Part shown: one piece after another, positions 22,671 through 36,361 of the stretch
How the letters are laid out: each line of letters starts with the position of its first letter
Position numbering within the stretch: position 1 is the first letter of the stretch
Assembly: GCA_902579585.1 (NCBI GenBank)
Contig: CACHHJ010000005.1
Span: 1-37,233 of the forward strand
Length of the DNA: 37,233 nt
Source: an uncultured Pelagibacteraceae bacterium
Lineage (GTDB): Bacteria; Pseudomonadota; Alphaproteobacteria; Pelagibacterales; Pelagibacteraceae
Reading direction: 5' to 3'
Notes under the pieces: model-generated
Seen by the model: only the letters and a program-made list of their open reading frames with translations
Database searches by the model: none
What the model was told of the DNA's origin: nothing
Translations under genes and position numbers: made by a program

Positions 22671-23993
22671 TTATACGTTTAAAAAAAGTCTTTTTGGTTC
22701 CTCTAAAAAATCCTTAATATTTTTTAAAAATGATACTGCCTCTTTACCATCAACAATTCTATGATCGTATGATAAAGCTAAATACATCATTGGGCGAATT
22801 TTTATTTCACCATTTATTACAACTGCACGTTCAATTATATTATGCATACCTAATACCCCGGACTGCGGTGGATTAAGTATTGGAGTTGAAAGCATTGAAC
22901 CATAAATACCGCCATTTGTTATTGTAAAAGTTCCACCTTGTAAGTCATTTATAGTTAATTTCCCATTTTTAGCTTTCTCGCCAATATTAGAAATACTTTT
23001 TTCAATGTCTGCAAATGACATCTCATCCGGATTTCTTAAAACTGGAACTACTAGACCTTTATCCGTTCCAACCGCAAAGCTTATATTGTAATAATTTTTA
23101 TAGACGATTTCCTCATCTTGTATTTCAGCATTAATAGCAGGATAGTTCTTTAGTGCAGCAATACTTGCTTTTACAAAAAATGACATAAAACCTAATTTTA
23201 CTGAATATTTTTTCTTAAACTCATCTTGATAATTTTTTCGTATTTCCATTATATTATTCATATCAACTTCATTAAAAGTTGTGAGCATTGCGGCATTGTT
23301 TTGGGCTTCTTTTAATCTTTTAGCTATTGTTAGTCTTAATCTTGTCATTTTAATTCTTTCCTCTGGACCATCTTTTGTCTTTTTTAAATTTGGAGCAGGC
23401 TTAGTGCCCATAAGATTAATCAAATCTTCTTTAAGAACCATGCCTCTCCTTCCGGAACCTTCGATTTGGTCTAAGCTAATATTTTTGTCCTGTGCTATTT
23501 TTCTAGCAGACGGTGAGGCTGTTTTTACTTTGGGTTTTTTTGTTTTTTCAGGTTCGTGTTCTTGGTCTAAAATTAATGGAGTATCCTCTTTTTCTGTTTC
23601 ATTTAATACTAGTGGCTCCTTTCCATTAGAGACTGGTTCATTTAATTCCACTATTTCATCTATTTTTTCGGGCTCTTCATAAATAGGAATGCTTTTTTCT
23701 TTTTTTGGCGGTGGTGTATATTTTTTTTCCTTTTTTTCTACAACAGGCTTTATATTGTTTGCTCCCACACTTCCCAAAAGACTTCCAACCTCAACTGTTG
23801 TCCCTTCTTTAACTGTAATTTTTTCCAATATACCGTCAGAAGGTGATGGGACCTCAACGTTCACTTTGTCAGTTTCTAGTTCTACCAGCGGTTCATCAGA
23901 GCTTACTTCTTCCCCTACTGATTTAAGCCATTTTGAAACTGTAGCCTCTGTGACCGACTCTCCTAATGCTGGAACTATTATTTTCTCTGACAT
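22671..23993 (-). CDS. sucB: 2-oxoglutarate dehydrogenase E2 (dihydrolipoyl succinyltransferase)
   Basis: N-terminal lipoyl domain ([18 protein letters not shown]...[11 protein letters not shown]), E3-binding domain, catalytic [16 protein letters not shown]. Confidence 0.97.
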   Translation of the reverse strand: MSEKIIVPALGESVTEATVSKWLKSVGEEVSSDEPLVELETDKVNVEVPSPSDGILEKITVKEGTTVEVGSLLGSVGANNIKPVVEKKEKKYTPPPKKEKSIPIYEEPEKIDEIVELNEPVSNGKEPLVLNETEKEDTPLILDQEHEPEKTKKPKVKTASPSARKIAQDKNISLDQIEGSGRRGMVLKEDLINLMGTKPAPNLKKTKDGPEERIKMTRLRLTIAKRLKEAQNNAAMLTTFNEVDMNNIMEIRKNYQDEFKKKYSVKLGFMSFFVKASIAALKNYPAINAEIQDEEIVYKNYYNISFAVGTDKGLVVPVLRNPDEMSFADIEKSISNIGEKAKNGKLTINDLQGGTFTITNGGIYGSMLSTPILNPPQSGVLGMHNIIERAVVINGEIKIRPMMYLALSYDHRIVDGKEAVSFLKNIKDFLEEPKRLFLNV

Positions 23994-26891
23994 TTAGTTA
24001 TTAATAACCTTTTCTAATATTTCTTTTTGTTCTGCAAGATGTTTGTTTAAATTTCCTGTAGCAGGAGATGCAGCAGCATTCCGTCCTACATATTTAACTT
24101 TTTCGCCTTTTACTTGAATGATATCTAAAGTTCTATCAATATAGTGTCGCGCAGTATTCCATGCACCCATATTTTTTGGCTCTTCTTGACACCAATAAAA
24201 TTTGGCATTCTTGTATCTTTTAAGCTGCTTTCCAACCTGTTTCACAGGAAAAGGGTAAAGTTGCTCAATTCTTAAAAACACAACGGTATCGTTTTTGACC
24301 TTTTCTCTTTGCTCTATTAGGTCAAAATAAATTTTGCCTGAGCACATGACAACTTTTTTAATTTTTTTATCAGTTTTAAGGGAAATAAGTTTACTTCCAT
24401 TTAAATATGCGCTGTCCTCTAAAATTCTATGGAATGAATTTTTTTTCGTAAAATCCTCAAGATTTGATATACACCTTTTGTGCCTTAAAAGTGACTTCGG
24501 TGTCATGACTATAAGTGGTTTTCTAAAACCTCGATGCATCTGTCTCCTTAAAACATGAAAATAGTTCGCTGGTGTTGTGCAATTTACCACTTGCAAATTA
24601 TCTTGAGCACATAATTGTAAAAATCTTTCCAATCTGCCTGATGAGTGTTCAGGACCTTGACCTTCATATCCGTGGGGCAAAAGCATTACAAGTCCACTTG
24701 CCCTTGACCATTTTGACTCTCCTGATGAAATAAATTGATCGATAACAACTTGTGCACCATTCACAAAGTCTCCAAATTGTGCCTCCCAAAGCACAAGAGT
24801 CTCGGGTTCAGAAAGAGAATAACCAAACTCAAAACCAAGAACACCCAATTCAGATAGAAGGCTATCTATTACTTCAAAATTTTTTTGTTTTTTTGAAACA
24901 TGGTGTAAAGGAATATATCTCTCATGACTATCCTGATCTCTTAAGACTGAATGTCTTTGACTAAAGGTTCCTCTGCCTGAATCTTGCCCTGATAATCTAA
25001 CAGAAAATCCATCATTTAAAAGTGTTGCAAATGCAAGTAGCTCGGCTGTGGACCAATCAATAGGGTAATCTTGTGTAAACATTTTTTGCTTATTTTCAAA
25101 AATTTTTACTAAGGTTTTGTGAATATTAAAATTTTTTGGTAATTGTGTAATTTTTTTTCCAATATCTTTAAGATCTTCTTTTTTAACTCCAGTAACGCCT
25201 CTTCTGTCTTTTCCTATTTCTGGTTTGAAGCGTGACCATACTCCATCAAACCATTTCATTTTAACTTTGTAATCTTTTGCTCCAACAAACTCATTATTTA
25301 AAAAATCTTTAAATTTTTTCTTACTACTTTCAATTTCTTCTTTTGTAATCAAACCTTCTTTGATTAATTTTTGACCATAAATTTCTAAGGTTGAAGGATG
25401 ATTTTTTATTTTTTTATACATTAATGGCTGAGTAAAAGATGGTTCGTCACCCTCATTATGACCAAATCTTCGGTAACAAACCATGTCAATTACTACATCT
25501 CTATTAAATTTTTGTCTAAACTCAGTTGCAACTTTTGCGCAGTGCACCACAGCTTCTGGATCGTCTCCATTAACATGAAATATTGGTGCTTGAACCATTT
25601 TTGCTAAATCCGATGGATATGGAGATGATCTTGCAAATCGTGGTGCTGTTGTAAAACCAATTTGGTTATTAACTATAATGTGTATTGTTCCGCCAGTATT
25701 GTGTCCTGGCAACCCAGACATAGCGAAGCACTCAGCTACAACGCCTTGTCCAGCAAATGCTGCATCACCGTGAATTAAAACTGGTATTACTTTTTTTCTT
25801 TCCTTGTCTTTGTGAAAAAATTGTTTTGCTCTAACTTGTCCCAGAACAACTGGATTTACTGCTTCTAAATGTGATGGGTTATCTGTTAAACTTATATGAA
25901 CTAAATTTCCATCAAATTCTCTATTTGCTGACGCTCCCAAATGATATTTTACATCTCCTTCGAAATCTTTTTTTGAAGTTATTTTCTCGCCAAAAAATTC
26001 TTTAAAAATAGCTTTGAAAGGTTTTTGCATCATATTGGCGAGCACATTCAATCTCCCTCTATGAGGCATCCCAATTTTAACTTCCTTAACTCCGAGGTTA
26101 CCTCCCCTTTTTATGATTTGTTCTAAGGCTGGAATTAATGACTCAGCACCATCTAAGCCAAATCTTTTTGTACCTACAAATTTTACATGTAAAAATTTCT
26201 CAAATCCCTCCGACTCGACCAGTTTGTTTAGAATTGCTTTCTTTCCATTTAATGTGAATTTGATTGACTTTTCTTTACCCTCAATTCTATCTCTAATCCA
26301 TGTTCTTTCTTCAGGATCTGACATATGCATAAATTCAAATCCTATATTTTTACAGTAAGTTTCTTTTGCAATTGACAATATTTCTTGTAGAGATGCTGAC
26401 TGGATGCCAAGAACTCCATCTAAAAATATTTTTTTACTAAAATCTTTTTCTGAAAACCCATAACTTTCAGGTTTTAATTCTGAGTGTTTTTCTCTTTTTT
26501 GAAGACCAAGTGGATCAAGATTTGATATTAGATGCCCTCTAATTCTAAAAGCTCTCACTAGCATATTTGCTCTTACAGAATTTTTTGCTGCTTCTAATAC
26601 ATCTCCTTTTTCAGGAAAGATATCTAAATTTCCATTTTTGATTTTATTAACATCAAAATTATTTTGTAAATTATTTTTAAGCTTCTTTTTTCTAGCCCAA
26701 CTAGGTCCATTTACATTTTTTATGATTCCATCTTTTTCATCTTTCAGTCCTTCAAAAAATATCTTCCATTCATTTGGAATATTCTGAGGGTTAGTAAGAT
26801 AATCTGCGTATAATTCTTGAATAAACTGAGAACTATTTGCTCCTAGAAATGATGTTTTTTCAAAGATATTGTTATTTTTTCCGTTGGCCAT
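23994..26891 (-). CDS. sucA: 2-oxoglutarate dehydrogenase E1
   Basis: IGMPHRGRLNVLANMM, YHLGASANREFDG, HGDAAFAGQGVVAECFAMS, RFGHNEGDEPSFTQPLMY, SGQDSGRGTFSQRHSV. Confidence 0.98.
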   Translation of the reverse strand: MANGKNNNIFEKTSFLGANSSQFIQELYADYLTNPQNIPNEWKIFFEGLKDEKDGIIKNVNGPSWARKKKLKNNLQNNFDVNKIKNGNLDIFPEKGDVLEAAKNSVRANMLVRAFRIRGHLISNLDPLGLQKREKHSELKPESYGFSEKDFSKKIFLDGVLGIQSASLQEILSIAKETYCKNIGFEFMHMSDPEERTWIRDRIEGKEKSIKFTLNGKKAILNKLVESEGFEKFLHVKFVGTKRFGLDGAESLIPALEQIIKRGGNLGVKEVKIGMPHRGRLNVLANMMQKPFKAIFKEFFGEKITSKKDFEGDVKYHLGASANREFDGNLVHISLTDNPSHLEAVNPVVLGQVRAKQFFHKDKERKKVIPVLIHGDAAFAGQGVVAECFAMSGLPGHNTGGTIHIIVNNQIGFTTAPRFARSSPYPSDLAKMVQAPIFHVNGDDPEAVVHCAKVATEFRQKFNRDVVIDMVCYRRFGHNEGDEPSFTQPLMYKKIKNHPSTLEIYGQKLIKEGLITKEEIESSKKKFKDFLNNEFVGAKDYKVKMKWFDGVWSRFKPEIGKDRRGVTGVKKEDLKDIGKKITQLPKNFNIHKTLVKIFENKQKMFTQDYPIDWSTAELLAFATLLNDGFSVRLSGQDSGRGTFSQRHSVLRDQDSHERYIPLHHVSKKQKNFEVIDSLLSELGVLGFEFGYSLSEPETLVLWEAQFGDFVNGAQVVIDQFISSGESKWSRASGLVMLLPHGYEGQGPEHSSGRLERFLQLCAQDNLQVVNCTTPANYFHVLRRQMHRGFRKPLIVMTPKSLLRHKRCISNLEDFTKKNSFHRILEDSAYLNGSKLISLKTDKKIKKVVMCSGKIYFDLIEQREKVKNDTVVFLRIEQLYPFPVKQVGKQLKRYKNAKFYWCQEEPKNMGAWNTARHYIDRTLDIIQVKGEKVKYVGRNAAASPATGNLNKHLAEQKEILEKVINN

Positions 26892-26928
26892 ATTTATTAA
26901 TAACTATAATAACACAAAAAAAGAATTT

Positions 26929-27804
26929 TTAATTATTAAGTTTTTCATAAATAGTTTTTCCTATGTCAGCTGGAGATTTTGATATCGTAATATCTGCTGA
27001 TTTCATAACCTCTATTTTGTCTTCCGCGCCTCCTTTGCCGCCTGATATTATTGCGCCAGCATGTCCCATTCTTCTGCCTGGTGGGGCTGTTAATCCAGCT
27101 ACAAAACCAACTGTGGGTTTTTTTATCTTAGACTTTTTTAAAAATTCTGCAGCTTCTTCCTCTGCTGAACCACCAATTTCTCCAATCATAACAATAGAGT
27201 GAGTATCTTTGTCCTTTAAAAAAAGATCAAGACAGTCAATAAAATTTGTTCCATTGATGGGATCCCCTCCTATACCAATACAAGTTGATTGACCTAAACC
27301 ATTTGTAGTTGTTTGAGCCACCGCCTCATAAGTTAGTGTACCTGATCTTGAAACAATACCTACAGAACCTTTTTTATGAATCGAACCTGGCATTATTCCA
27401 ATCTTGCATTCTTCAGGTGTTATTATTCCCGGACAGTTGGGTCCAATAAGTCTGCTTTTGCTATTTATAATTTCTTTTTTTACATTCATCATATCAAAAA
27501 TTGGTATTCCCTCAGTTATACAAACTATTAAATCCATTTCTGCATCTATTGCTTCTATAATAGCTGCAGCAGCAAACTTTGGAGGCACATAAATCATTGT
27601 TGCATTTGCCGATGTTTTTTCTTTTGCCTCAGCTACAGTATTAAAAACTGGAAGCCCAAGATGCTTTGTGCCACCTTTTTTTGGTGTAACACCACCAACT
27701 AGTTTAGTCCCATATTTTAAAGCTTGTTCAGAGTGAAAGGTTCCGTGTTTTCCAGTAAAACCTTGGCAAATAACTTTTGTATTTTTGTTTACTAAAACTG
27801 ACAT
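26929..27804 (-). CDS. sucD: Succinyl-CoA synthetase alpha subunit
   Basis: [74 protein letters not shown]. Confidence 0.98.
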   Translation of the reverse strand: MSVLVNKNTKVICQGFTGKHGTFHSEQALKYGTKLVGGVTPKKGGTKHLGLPVFNTVAEAKEKTSANATMIYVPPKFAAAAIIEAIDAEMDLIVCITEGIPIFDMMNVKKEIINSKSRLIGPNCPGIITPEECKIGIMPGSIHKKGSVGIVSRSGTLTYEAVAQTTTNGLGQSTCIGIGGDPINGTNFIDCLDLFLKDKDTHSIVMIGEIGGSAEEEAAEFLKKSKIKKPTVGFVAGLTAPPGRRMGHAGAIISGGKGGAEDKIEVMKSADITISKSPADIGKTIYEKLNN

Positions 27805-28962
27805 TTATTTTATCGCATTTACAATTTTTTTTGCTGCATCATTTAAATCTGATGCAGATAAAATCTCAAGTCCTGATTTATCTAAAATTTCTTTTCCTTT
27901 TTCAAAATTTGTTCCCGCAAGTCTTACCACTAAAGGAACTTTAATATTGATTTCCTTTGCTGCTTCTATAACACCTTGAGCAAGCACATCACATTGCATT
28001 ATTCCTCCAAAAATATTTATTAAAATTCCTTTAACTTTTTTATCAGATAAAATTAATTTAAAGGCAGCAGAAACTTGTTCTTTAGAGGCTCCTCCTCCTA
28101 CATCTAGAAAGTTTGCCGGCTCCTCACCGTATAGTTTAATTATATCCATAGTTGACATTGCAAGGCCAGCCCCGTTAACCATGCATCCGATAGAACCATT
28201 TAATTTTATATATGCTAAACCAAATTTGCTTGCCTCTATCTCTGCTGGCTCCTCCTCATTAAGATCTCTAAGTTTTAAAATTTCAGGTCTTCGGTACATC
28301 GCATTATCATCAAAATTCATTTTAGCATCTAAACAGATAAGTTTTTTTTGCTTTGTAATAACAAGTGGATTAATTTCTATAAGTGATGCGTCTTTTGAAA
28401 CCAAAATATTAAACAACGCATTAACTAAATTTTTAGCATCTTTCTTTTGATTTGTGTCTAAAGAATATATTTTAATAATTTTTTGAATATCTTCATTGCT
28501 TATATTGTCTTTAAATTCAACTTTTGTAGTTATAATTTTTTCTGGATTATTTTTTGCTACGGACTCAATATCTACACCACCCTCAGTACTACTTATAAAT
28601 GCTATTTTAGAACTTTCTCTATCAACTAAGCATGATAAATAAAATTCTTTTTCGATATCGTATGCTTCTTGTATATAAACTCTTTTAACTTTTTTTCCTT
28701 CAGGCCCTGTTTGATGAGTAACAAGAATTTTACCAAACATTTTTTGGACCTCAGAATTAATCTCGGACCTATCAACTAATTTTACACCCCCAGCTTTTCC
28801 TCTTCCGCCAGCATGAATTTGTGCTTTTACAACTAATTTATCTGATTTTAATTTATTTATTTTTTCTTTTATCTCTTCGGGTTTAAAAATAGCGATACCA
28901 CTTGTAACAGGAGCCCCAAATTCTTCTAATATTTCTTTTGCCTGATGTTCGTGAATATTCAT
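27805..28962 (-). CDS. sucC: Succinyl-CoA synthetase beta subunit
   Basis: MNIHEHQAKEILEEFGAPV, VKAQIHAGGRGKAGGVKL, LIEINPLVIT, GCMVNGAGLAMSTMDIIKLYGEEPANFLDVGGGA. Confidence 0.98.
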   Translation of the reverse strand: MNIHEHQAKEILEEFGAPVTSGIAIFKPEEIKEKINKLKSDKLVVKAQIHAGGRGKAGGVKLVDRSEINSEVQKMFGKILVTHQTGPEGKKVKRVYIQEAYDIEKEFYLSCLVDRESSKIAFISSTEGGVDIESVAKNNPEKIITTKVEFKDNISNEDIQKIIKIYSLDTNQKKDAKNLVNALFNILVSKDASLIEINPLVITKQKKLICLDAKMNFDDNAMYRRPEILKLRDLNEEEPAEIEASKFGLAYIKLNGSIGCMVNGAGLAMSTMDIIKLYGEEPANFLDVGGGASKEQVSAAFKLILSDKKVKGILINIFGGIMQCDVLAQGVIEAAKEINIKVPLVVRLAGTNFEKGKEILDKSGLEILSASDLNDAAKKIVNAIK

Positions 28963-28963
28963 A

Positions 28964-30559
28964 TTATTTTTTACATTCTATAATTTCATGAGAAGAAAAT
29001 CTGTTCTCTACAATTATTTTATTTTCAAAACATTTTTCAGTAAAGTAATTTTTTATATTATCAAAAAGTATTTCGTCTTGTTGACTAAGTAAGTAAATTA
29101 CTTGGACCTGATTATCTTCTATATTTTTATTTATCATATTTTTATAAAATGGAAAATACTTGTGTGTTTCTGTTGGGTGAGTATCGTTACCAAATAAATA
29201 CCACCTGTTTAAAATATTCAAATCCTCATCCAAAATTGTTGAAATAAAATGATAATGAGTTATCAATGTTTTTTTTCGGTTGTCTTGTTTTAAATAGTTG
29301 ATTGAATTTTTTAAAAATAATAATTCTTCTTTTGGCTCATGATATGGATTAATCCAATTAAGATTTTTCATTTTATTATCTAAAATCTTTGCATTTTGAG
29401 CATTACTTTTGTCTATATTTTCTAAGTCTAAAAACTTTCTATCGATATTATATCTAAGATGATATTTACTTGTTACAAAACAGATTAATAAAATAATAAA
29501 AAAATTTAAGTATTTATTAAATTTTTCTTTTTTAAGATTACAATGAAGTATAGATGCTAAAACTGGTATCAAACTAAAAATATAAATTTGATTGGCAGTT
29601 ACAATTTGATTAAATAAAAATGCAAAAGTAGATAAAATGATAATCAAATTATAAATTTTTAGCTTATTTTGATTATTATTATAAAATTGTTTAACGGTAA
29701 AAAAAATAATAGGAAATAAAAATATATGAATATATTTAAAATCCATTATAAGTTTCTCAAAAGAAATTTGATCTTTTAGGCTTACATAAGCAGACGGGTC
29801 ACTTAAAATTCTCTCGCTCCCTAAACTCAATGGAAACAAAAAATATTGATAGAGAAGATTTTCAAATGGTGTATTTGTTAAAAATAAATATATAAATAAT
29901 ATTATAAGTGAAAAGAATCCTCCAAACAAAAAATAACTAAATGACTTTGAATAATTTTTTTTAAATAAAAAATATAAAGAGAAAAATATCACTATTAAGA
30001 TAATATAAGCACTTGGTGTTTGCATGGAGAAAAATGCCATAAAGCATACTATTGGTATAATGAACCATATAATTGGATTATTTTTTTTAAGGGCAATGCA
30101 TATTAAAAAAATTGATGCTAATGAAAAAACAAAAGAGTGTAGGTATGCAAATGGTGTTCCAGATACTGGATAACATAGAGTTGCAAAACTTATCGTGTAA
30201 AAAAAAGAATATAGTTTATTTAATTCTATTTGTTGTAAGAAATAATAAAATGTTAAAGAAATAAGAATATTGAAAAAACAGGCATGAATAACATAACTTG
30301 TCCAACTTTTACCAAAAACTAAAAAAAAAAATGCCTGTGAGTAATCAACAAATATGCCTGTAAATGCCCAAAAGTCTCTGACTGGAAGTTTATTTTTAAA
30401 GATACTAAATGAAGAGTCAAAAAATGAAAATGTGTCTATAACCATGACTCCCATGTTGGCACTAATCCAATTAATAAAAAATGCATAGATAGAGATTAGA
30501 GTTATTGGTAGGTATGATTGTCCAAATTTTGTAATTATATCTGTATTTTTAAAATTCAT
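28964..30559 (-). CDS. Polytopic membrane protein, GT-C glycosyltransferase-like, function unknown
   Basis: Many hydrophobic helices; N-terminal D...IFKNKLPVRDFWAFTGIFVDYSQAFFFLVFGKSW resembles the first-loop region of GT-C/PMT-type enzymes; soluble C-terminal segment of about 150 aa. Assignment by pattern only. Confidence 0.55.
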   Translation of the reverse strand: MNFKNTDIITKFGQSYLPITLISIYAFFINWISANMGVMVIDTFSFFDSSFSIFKNKLPVRDFWAFTGIFVDYSQAFFFLVFGKSWTSYVIHACFFNILISLTFYYFLQQIELNKLYSFFYTISFATLCYPVSGTPFAYLHSFVFSLASIFLICIALKKNNPIIWFIIPIVCFMAFFSMQTPSAYIILIVIFFSLYFLFKKNYSKSFSYFLFGGFFSLIILFIYLFLTNTPFENLLYQYFLFPLSLGSERILSDPSAYVSLKDQISFEKLIMDFKYIHIFLFPIIFFTVKQFYNNNQNKLKIYNLIIILSTFAFLFNQIVTANQIYIFSLIPVLASILHCNLKKEKFNKYLNFFIILLICFVTSKYHLRYNIDRKFLDLENIDKSNAQNAKILDNKMKNLNWINPYHEPKEELLFLKNSINYLKQDNRKKTLITHYHFISTILDEDLNILNRWYLFGNDTHPTETHKYFPFYKNMINKNIEDNQVQVIYLLSQQDEILFDNIKNYFTEKCFENKIIVENRFSSHEIIECKK

Positions 30560-30625
30560 TTGAATATTTATATTGTTTTAACACTAATTATTTTTGAATT
30601 AAATCTTTACTATTTAAAAAACGAC

Positions 30626-33078
<2,453 letters not shown>

Positions 33079-33101
33079 TGCAACAATGATTAATTAAGGT
33101 T

Positions 33102-33878
33102 TTAACTTGTTGCAAGCATTTTTTTTATAGATGCTATTGCTTTAGCTGGATTTAAACCCTTAGGACATGAATTAGTACAATTCATTATTGTATGGCACCT
33201 ATATAATTTTAACTCATCTGCAACTTTTTTAAGCCTAGCTTTTCTTTCTTCATCCCTGCTATCTGTAATCCATCTATAAGCTTGTAATAAAACAGCTGGT
33301 CCTAAATATTTTTCACCATTCCACCAATAACTTGGGCATGAAGTCGAACAACAAGCACAAAGTATGCATTCATAGTAGCCGTCTAATTTTGCTCTATCTT
33401 CTTGGGACTGTTGAATTTCAACTGATGTTTTTTCCCCAGCTGTTGTTTTAAGCCATGGTTCGACAGACTCATATTGTTTATATAGAGTGCTCAGATCACC
33501 AACTAGATCCTTAACTACCTTTAAGTGAGGTAAAGGGTAAATATTTAAATCTCCTTTAATATCAGAATGAGATTTTATACAAGATAAAGTATTCACCCCA
33601 TCAACATTCATTGCACAAGAACCGCAAACACCATGAGCACAAGACCTTCTAAAGGTCAAGCTAGGATCTATTTCATTTTTAATCTTGAAAAGTATATCTA
33701 GAACTTTTGGTCCACATTCTTTAATATTTATTTCGAATGTATCAATTCTTGGATTTTCCTTACTAGATGGACTCCATCTATAAACATTAACTTTTTTGAT
33801 ATTTGTTGATCCCGATTTGTCTTTATAATATTTGCCTTTTAAAATTTTTGAATTTTGAGGAAGGCTAAATTGAACCAT
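33102..33878 (-). CDS. sdhB: Succinate dehydrogenase iron-sulfur subunit
   Basis: [57 protein letters not shown]. Confidence 0.98.
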   Translation of the reverse strand: MVQFSLPQNSKILKGKYYKDKSGSTNIKKVNVYRWSPSSKENPRIDTFEINIKECGPKVLDILFKIKNEIDPSLTFRRSCAHGVCGSCAMNVDGVNTLSCIKSHSDIKGDLNIYPLPHLKVVKDLVGDLSTLYKQYESVEPWLKTTAGEKTSVEIQQSQEDRAKLDGYYECILCACCSTSCPSYWWNGEKYLGPAVLLQAYRWITDSRDEERKARLKKVADELKLYRCHTIMNCTNSCPKGLNPAKAIASIKKMLATS

Positions 33879-35653
33879 TAATAAACTCTTTCTCTTGGTG
33901 GAAAATATTGTACATCATTTGTTAAAGTTTTTGAATGCACTGGTCTATAATCTACTTTTACATCATTTCCCTTTTGCCAAGCTAAAGTATGGGTCATATA
34001 TTTTTTGTCATCTCTTTTTTTATAATCTTCTCTTGCATGAGCTCCTCTGCTCTCTTTTCTATGATAAGCTGAGTCTATTGTGGTCATAGCTTGCCTTATT
34101 AAGTTATCAAACTCCAAAGTCTCAACTAGATCTGTATTAAATAACATTGATTTATCTGTAACTGAAATATCTTCCATTCCCTCGAAAGGTTTTCTTATTT
34201 GATCCATTCCCTCCTTTAAAGTTTTTTCTGTTCTAAAAACAGCACATTTAGATTGCATGGTTTTCTGCATAGATAATCTTAGCTCAGATGTTTTTGTAGA
34301 TCCATTTGAGTTACGAAGCTTATCAAAACGATCTAAACACTTATCTGTTTCACTTTGTGATAATTCTTCATGAGGAGTCCCGGGTTTTACGAGCTCAGCA
34401 GCTCTATTCGCAGCAGATTTCCCAAAAACTACTAAATCAATTAAAGAATTTGATCCTAATCTGTTTGCACCATGAACTGACACACAGGCTGCTTCTCCAA
34501 TTGCCATCAATCCTGGTACTGTGGATTCTTTGCCATTTAATGTCAAAACTTCTGCTTTATAATTTGTAGGAATTCCTCCCATATTATAATGTACTGTTGG
34601 TACTACTGGAATTGGATCTTTTCTAACGTCAACTTCGCAAAAAGTTTTGGCTGACTCTGCTATTCCTGGCAATCTTTCTTTAATAACTTTCGGGTCTAAA
34701 TGATCTAGATGAAGATTCACATAGTCTTTATTTTTTCCAACTCCTCTACCTTCGTTAATCTCAACTGCTATTGACCTGCTAACTACATCTCTAGAGGCCA
34801 AATCTTTAGCTTTTGGAGCATACTTCTCCATGAACCTTTCTCCTTTTGAATTTAAAAGATAGCCACCTTCACCTCTGACACCTTCTGATATTAACGTGCC
34901 AACTCCATAAATTCCTGTAGGATGAAATTGAACAAACTCCATATCTTGTAATGGGAGTCCTGCTCTCAAAACCATAGCATTCCCATCGCCAGTACAAGTA
35001 TGAGCAGATGTTGCGGTATAATAAACTTTGCCGTACCCGCCAGTTGCGATAATGGTTATATGTGATCTAAATCTGTGAATAGTTCCATCATTCAAATTCC
35101 AAGCAACTAAGCCTTTGCATTCTCCATTTTTCATTAAAAGATCTAATGCGAAATACTCAATGAAAAATTCGGTATTATGTTTTAAAGCTTGTCCGTATAA
35201 AGTATGTAAAATTGCGTGTCCCGTTCTATCAGCGGCAGCACATGTTCTTTGCACGGAGTCATTTCCATAATTTTTGGTCATACCTCCAAAAGCACGTTGA
35301 TAAATTTTTCCTTCCTTTGTTCTACTAAACGGTACACCATATTTTTCTAATTCGATAACAGCTTTGGGTGCCTCTTTACAAAGGTGTTCGATTGCATCTT
35401 GATCTCCTAGCCAGTCAGAACCTTTGACTGTATCGTACATGTGCCATCTCCAATCATCTTCTCCCATATTTCCAAGGGCAGCAGATATACCTCCTTGCGC
35501 TGCTGAGGTATGACTTCTTGTTGGAAACACTTTCGAAATACATGCGGTTTTTAAACCTGCCTCTGAAAGTCCAACAGCAGCTCTTAAACCTGATCCTCCG
35601 GCTCCTAGAACTACAACATCATATTCATGATCTATAATTTTATATTTGCTCAT
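33878..35653 (-). CDS. sdhA: Succinate dehydrogenase flavoprotein subunit
   Basis: [76 protein letters not shown]. Confidence 0.99.
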   Translation of the reverse strand: MSKYKIIDHEYDVVVLGAGGSGLRAAVGLSEAGLKTACISKVFPTRSHTSAAQGGISAALGNMGEDDWRWHMYDTVKGSDWLGDQDAIEHLCKEAPKAVIELEKYGVPFSRTKEGKIYQRAFGGMTKNYGNDSVQRTCAAADRTGHAILHTLYGQALKHNTEFFIEYFALDLLMKNGECKGLVAWNLNDGTIHRFRSHITIIATGGYGKVYYTATSAHTCTGDGNAMVLRAGLPLQDMEFVQFHPTGIYGVGTLISEGVRGEGGYLLNSKGERFMEKYAPKAKDLASRDVVSRSIAVEINEGRGVGKNKDYVNLHLDHLDPKVIKERLPGIAESAKTFCEVDVRKDPIPVVPTVHYNMGGIPTNYKAEVLTLNGKESTVPGLMAIGEAACVSVHGANRLGSNSLIDLVVFGKSAANRAAELVKPGTPHEELSQSETDKCLDRFDKLRNSNGSTKTSELRLSMQKTMQSKCAVFRTEKTLKEGMDQIRKPFEGMEDISVTDKSMLFNTDLVETLEFDNLIRQAMTTIDSAYHRKESRGAHAREDYKKRDDKKYMTHTLAWQKGNDVKVDYRPVHSKTLTNDVQYFPPRERVY

Positions 35654-35658
35654 AAAAA

Positions 35659-35982
35659 TTAAATCTTAATTAAAAAAAATAATAATACTAATGTGATTAT
35701 TATACTAAATAAAACAAGTAATCTATTTGCGGCATTTTTGAGTTTTAAGTTGTTAATATAGTCTTCAAAAACCTCACTTATTGTAAGTGTGTAAAAAGTA
35801 AAGGCTAATATTATGAATATAGACATTAAAATTTTAGTCGAGATGCTTGAGGCAAAATCTATTAATTGAGAATTATTAGCATCAAATGCGGGTACAAGGT
35901 TAATTATAAACCAGGCCATAAAAGGAATTAGTAATCCTGAGGAAATTTTAATTGTTAACCATTTACGAGTTGCTTTGATCAT
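35659..35982 (-). CDS. sdhD: Succinate dehydrogenase membrane anchor
   Basis: Short three-helix protein between sdhC and sdhA; W(L/I)TIKISS..L.P..AWF pattern. Confidence 0.85.
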   Translation of the reverse strand: MIKATRKWLTIKISSGLLIPFMAWFIINLVPAFDANNSQLIDFASSISTKILMSIFIILAFTFYTLTISEVFEDYINNLKLKNAANRLLVLFSIIITLVLLFFLIKI

Positions 35983-35983
35983 T

Positions 35984-36361
35984 TCAGATTATATTCTTTC
36001 CAATAAAATAAAATAAAATTGCTAATACAAAAGATCCAAAAATAGTTGCTATTCCTGTTATTCTAGATACTTTTAAGTTAAATCCATAACCCATGTCCCA
36101 TGCTAGATGTCTTATTTCATTTAAAATTTGAAAACTGAAAGACCAACATAAAGAAATAATAATAAATTTTCCAATAAAGGTTCTAGAAAAAATTTCAAAA
36201 AAGTTTTTATCAGGACCAATTAGTATTAGTAAAAATAGAATAGTGATGATGCTTAAAAAATTTATAATACCGACTATTCTATGTGTTATAGAAAGTAAGG
36301 ATGATATGTGCCATCTATAAACCTGAAGATGTGGTGATAGAGGGTTATTATTATTTTCCAT
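35984..36361 (-). CDS. sdhC: Succinate dehydrogenase cytochrome b556 subunit
   Basis: NPLSPHLQVYRWHISSLLSITHRIVGI (SPHLxxY, SxxHRxTG) and HLAWDMGYGF. Confidence 0.95.
   Translation of the reverse strand: MENNNNPLSPHLQVYRWHISSLLSITHRIVGIINFLSIITILFLLILIGPDKNFFEIFSRTFIGKFIIISLCWSFSFQILNEIRHLAWDMGYGFNLKVSRITGIATIFGSFVLAILFYFIGKNII

Noticed and set aside
23281-23997. Two consecutive plus-strand ORFs (133 and 102 aa) opposite sucB
   Set aside because: Low-complexity Ser/Phe/Val-rich translations arising from the Glu/Lys/Pro-rich E2 linker on the other strand.
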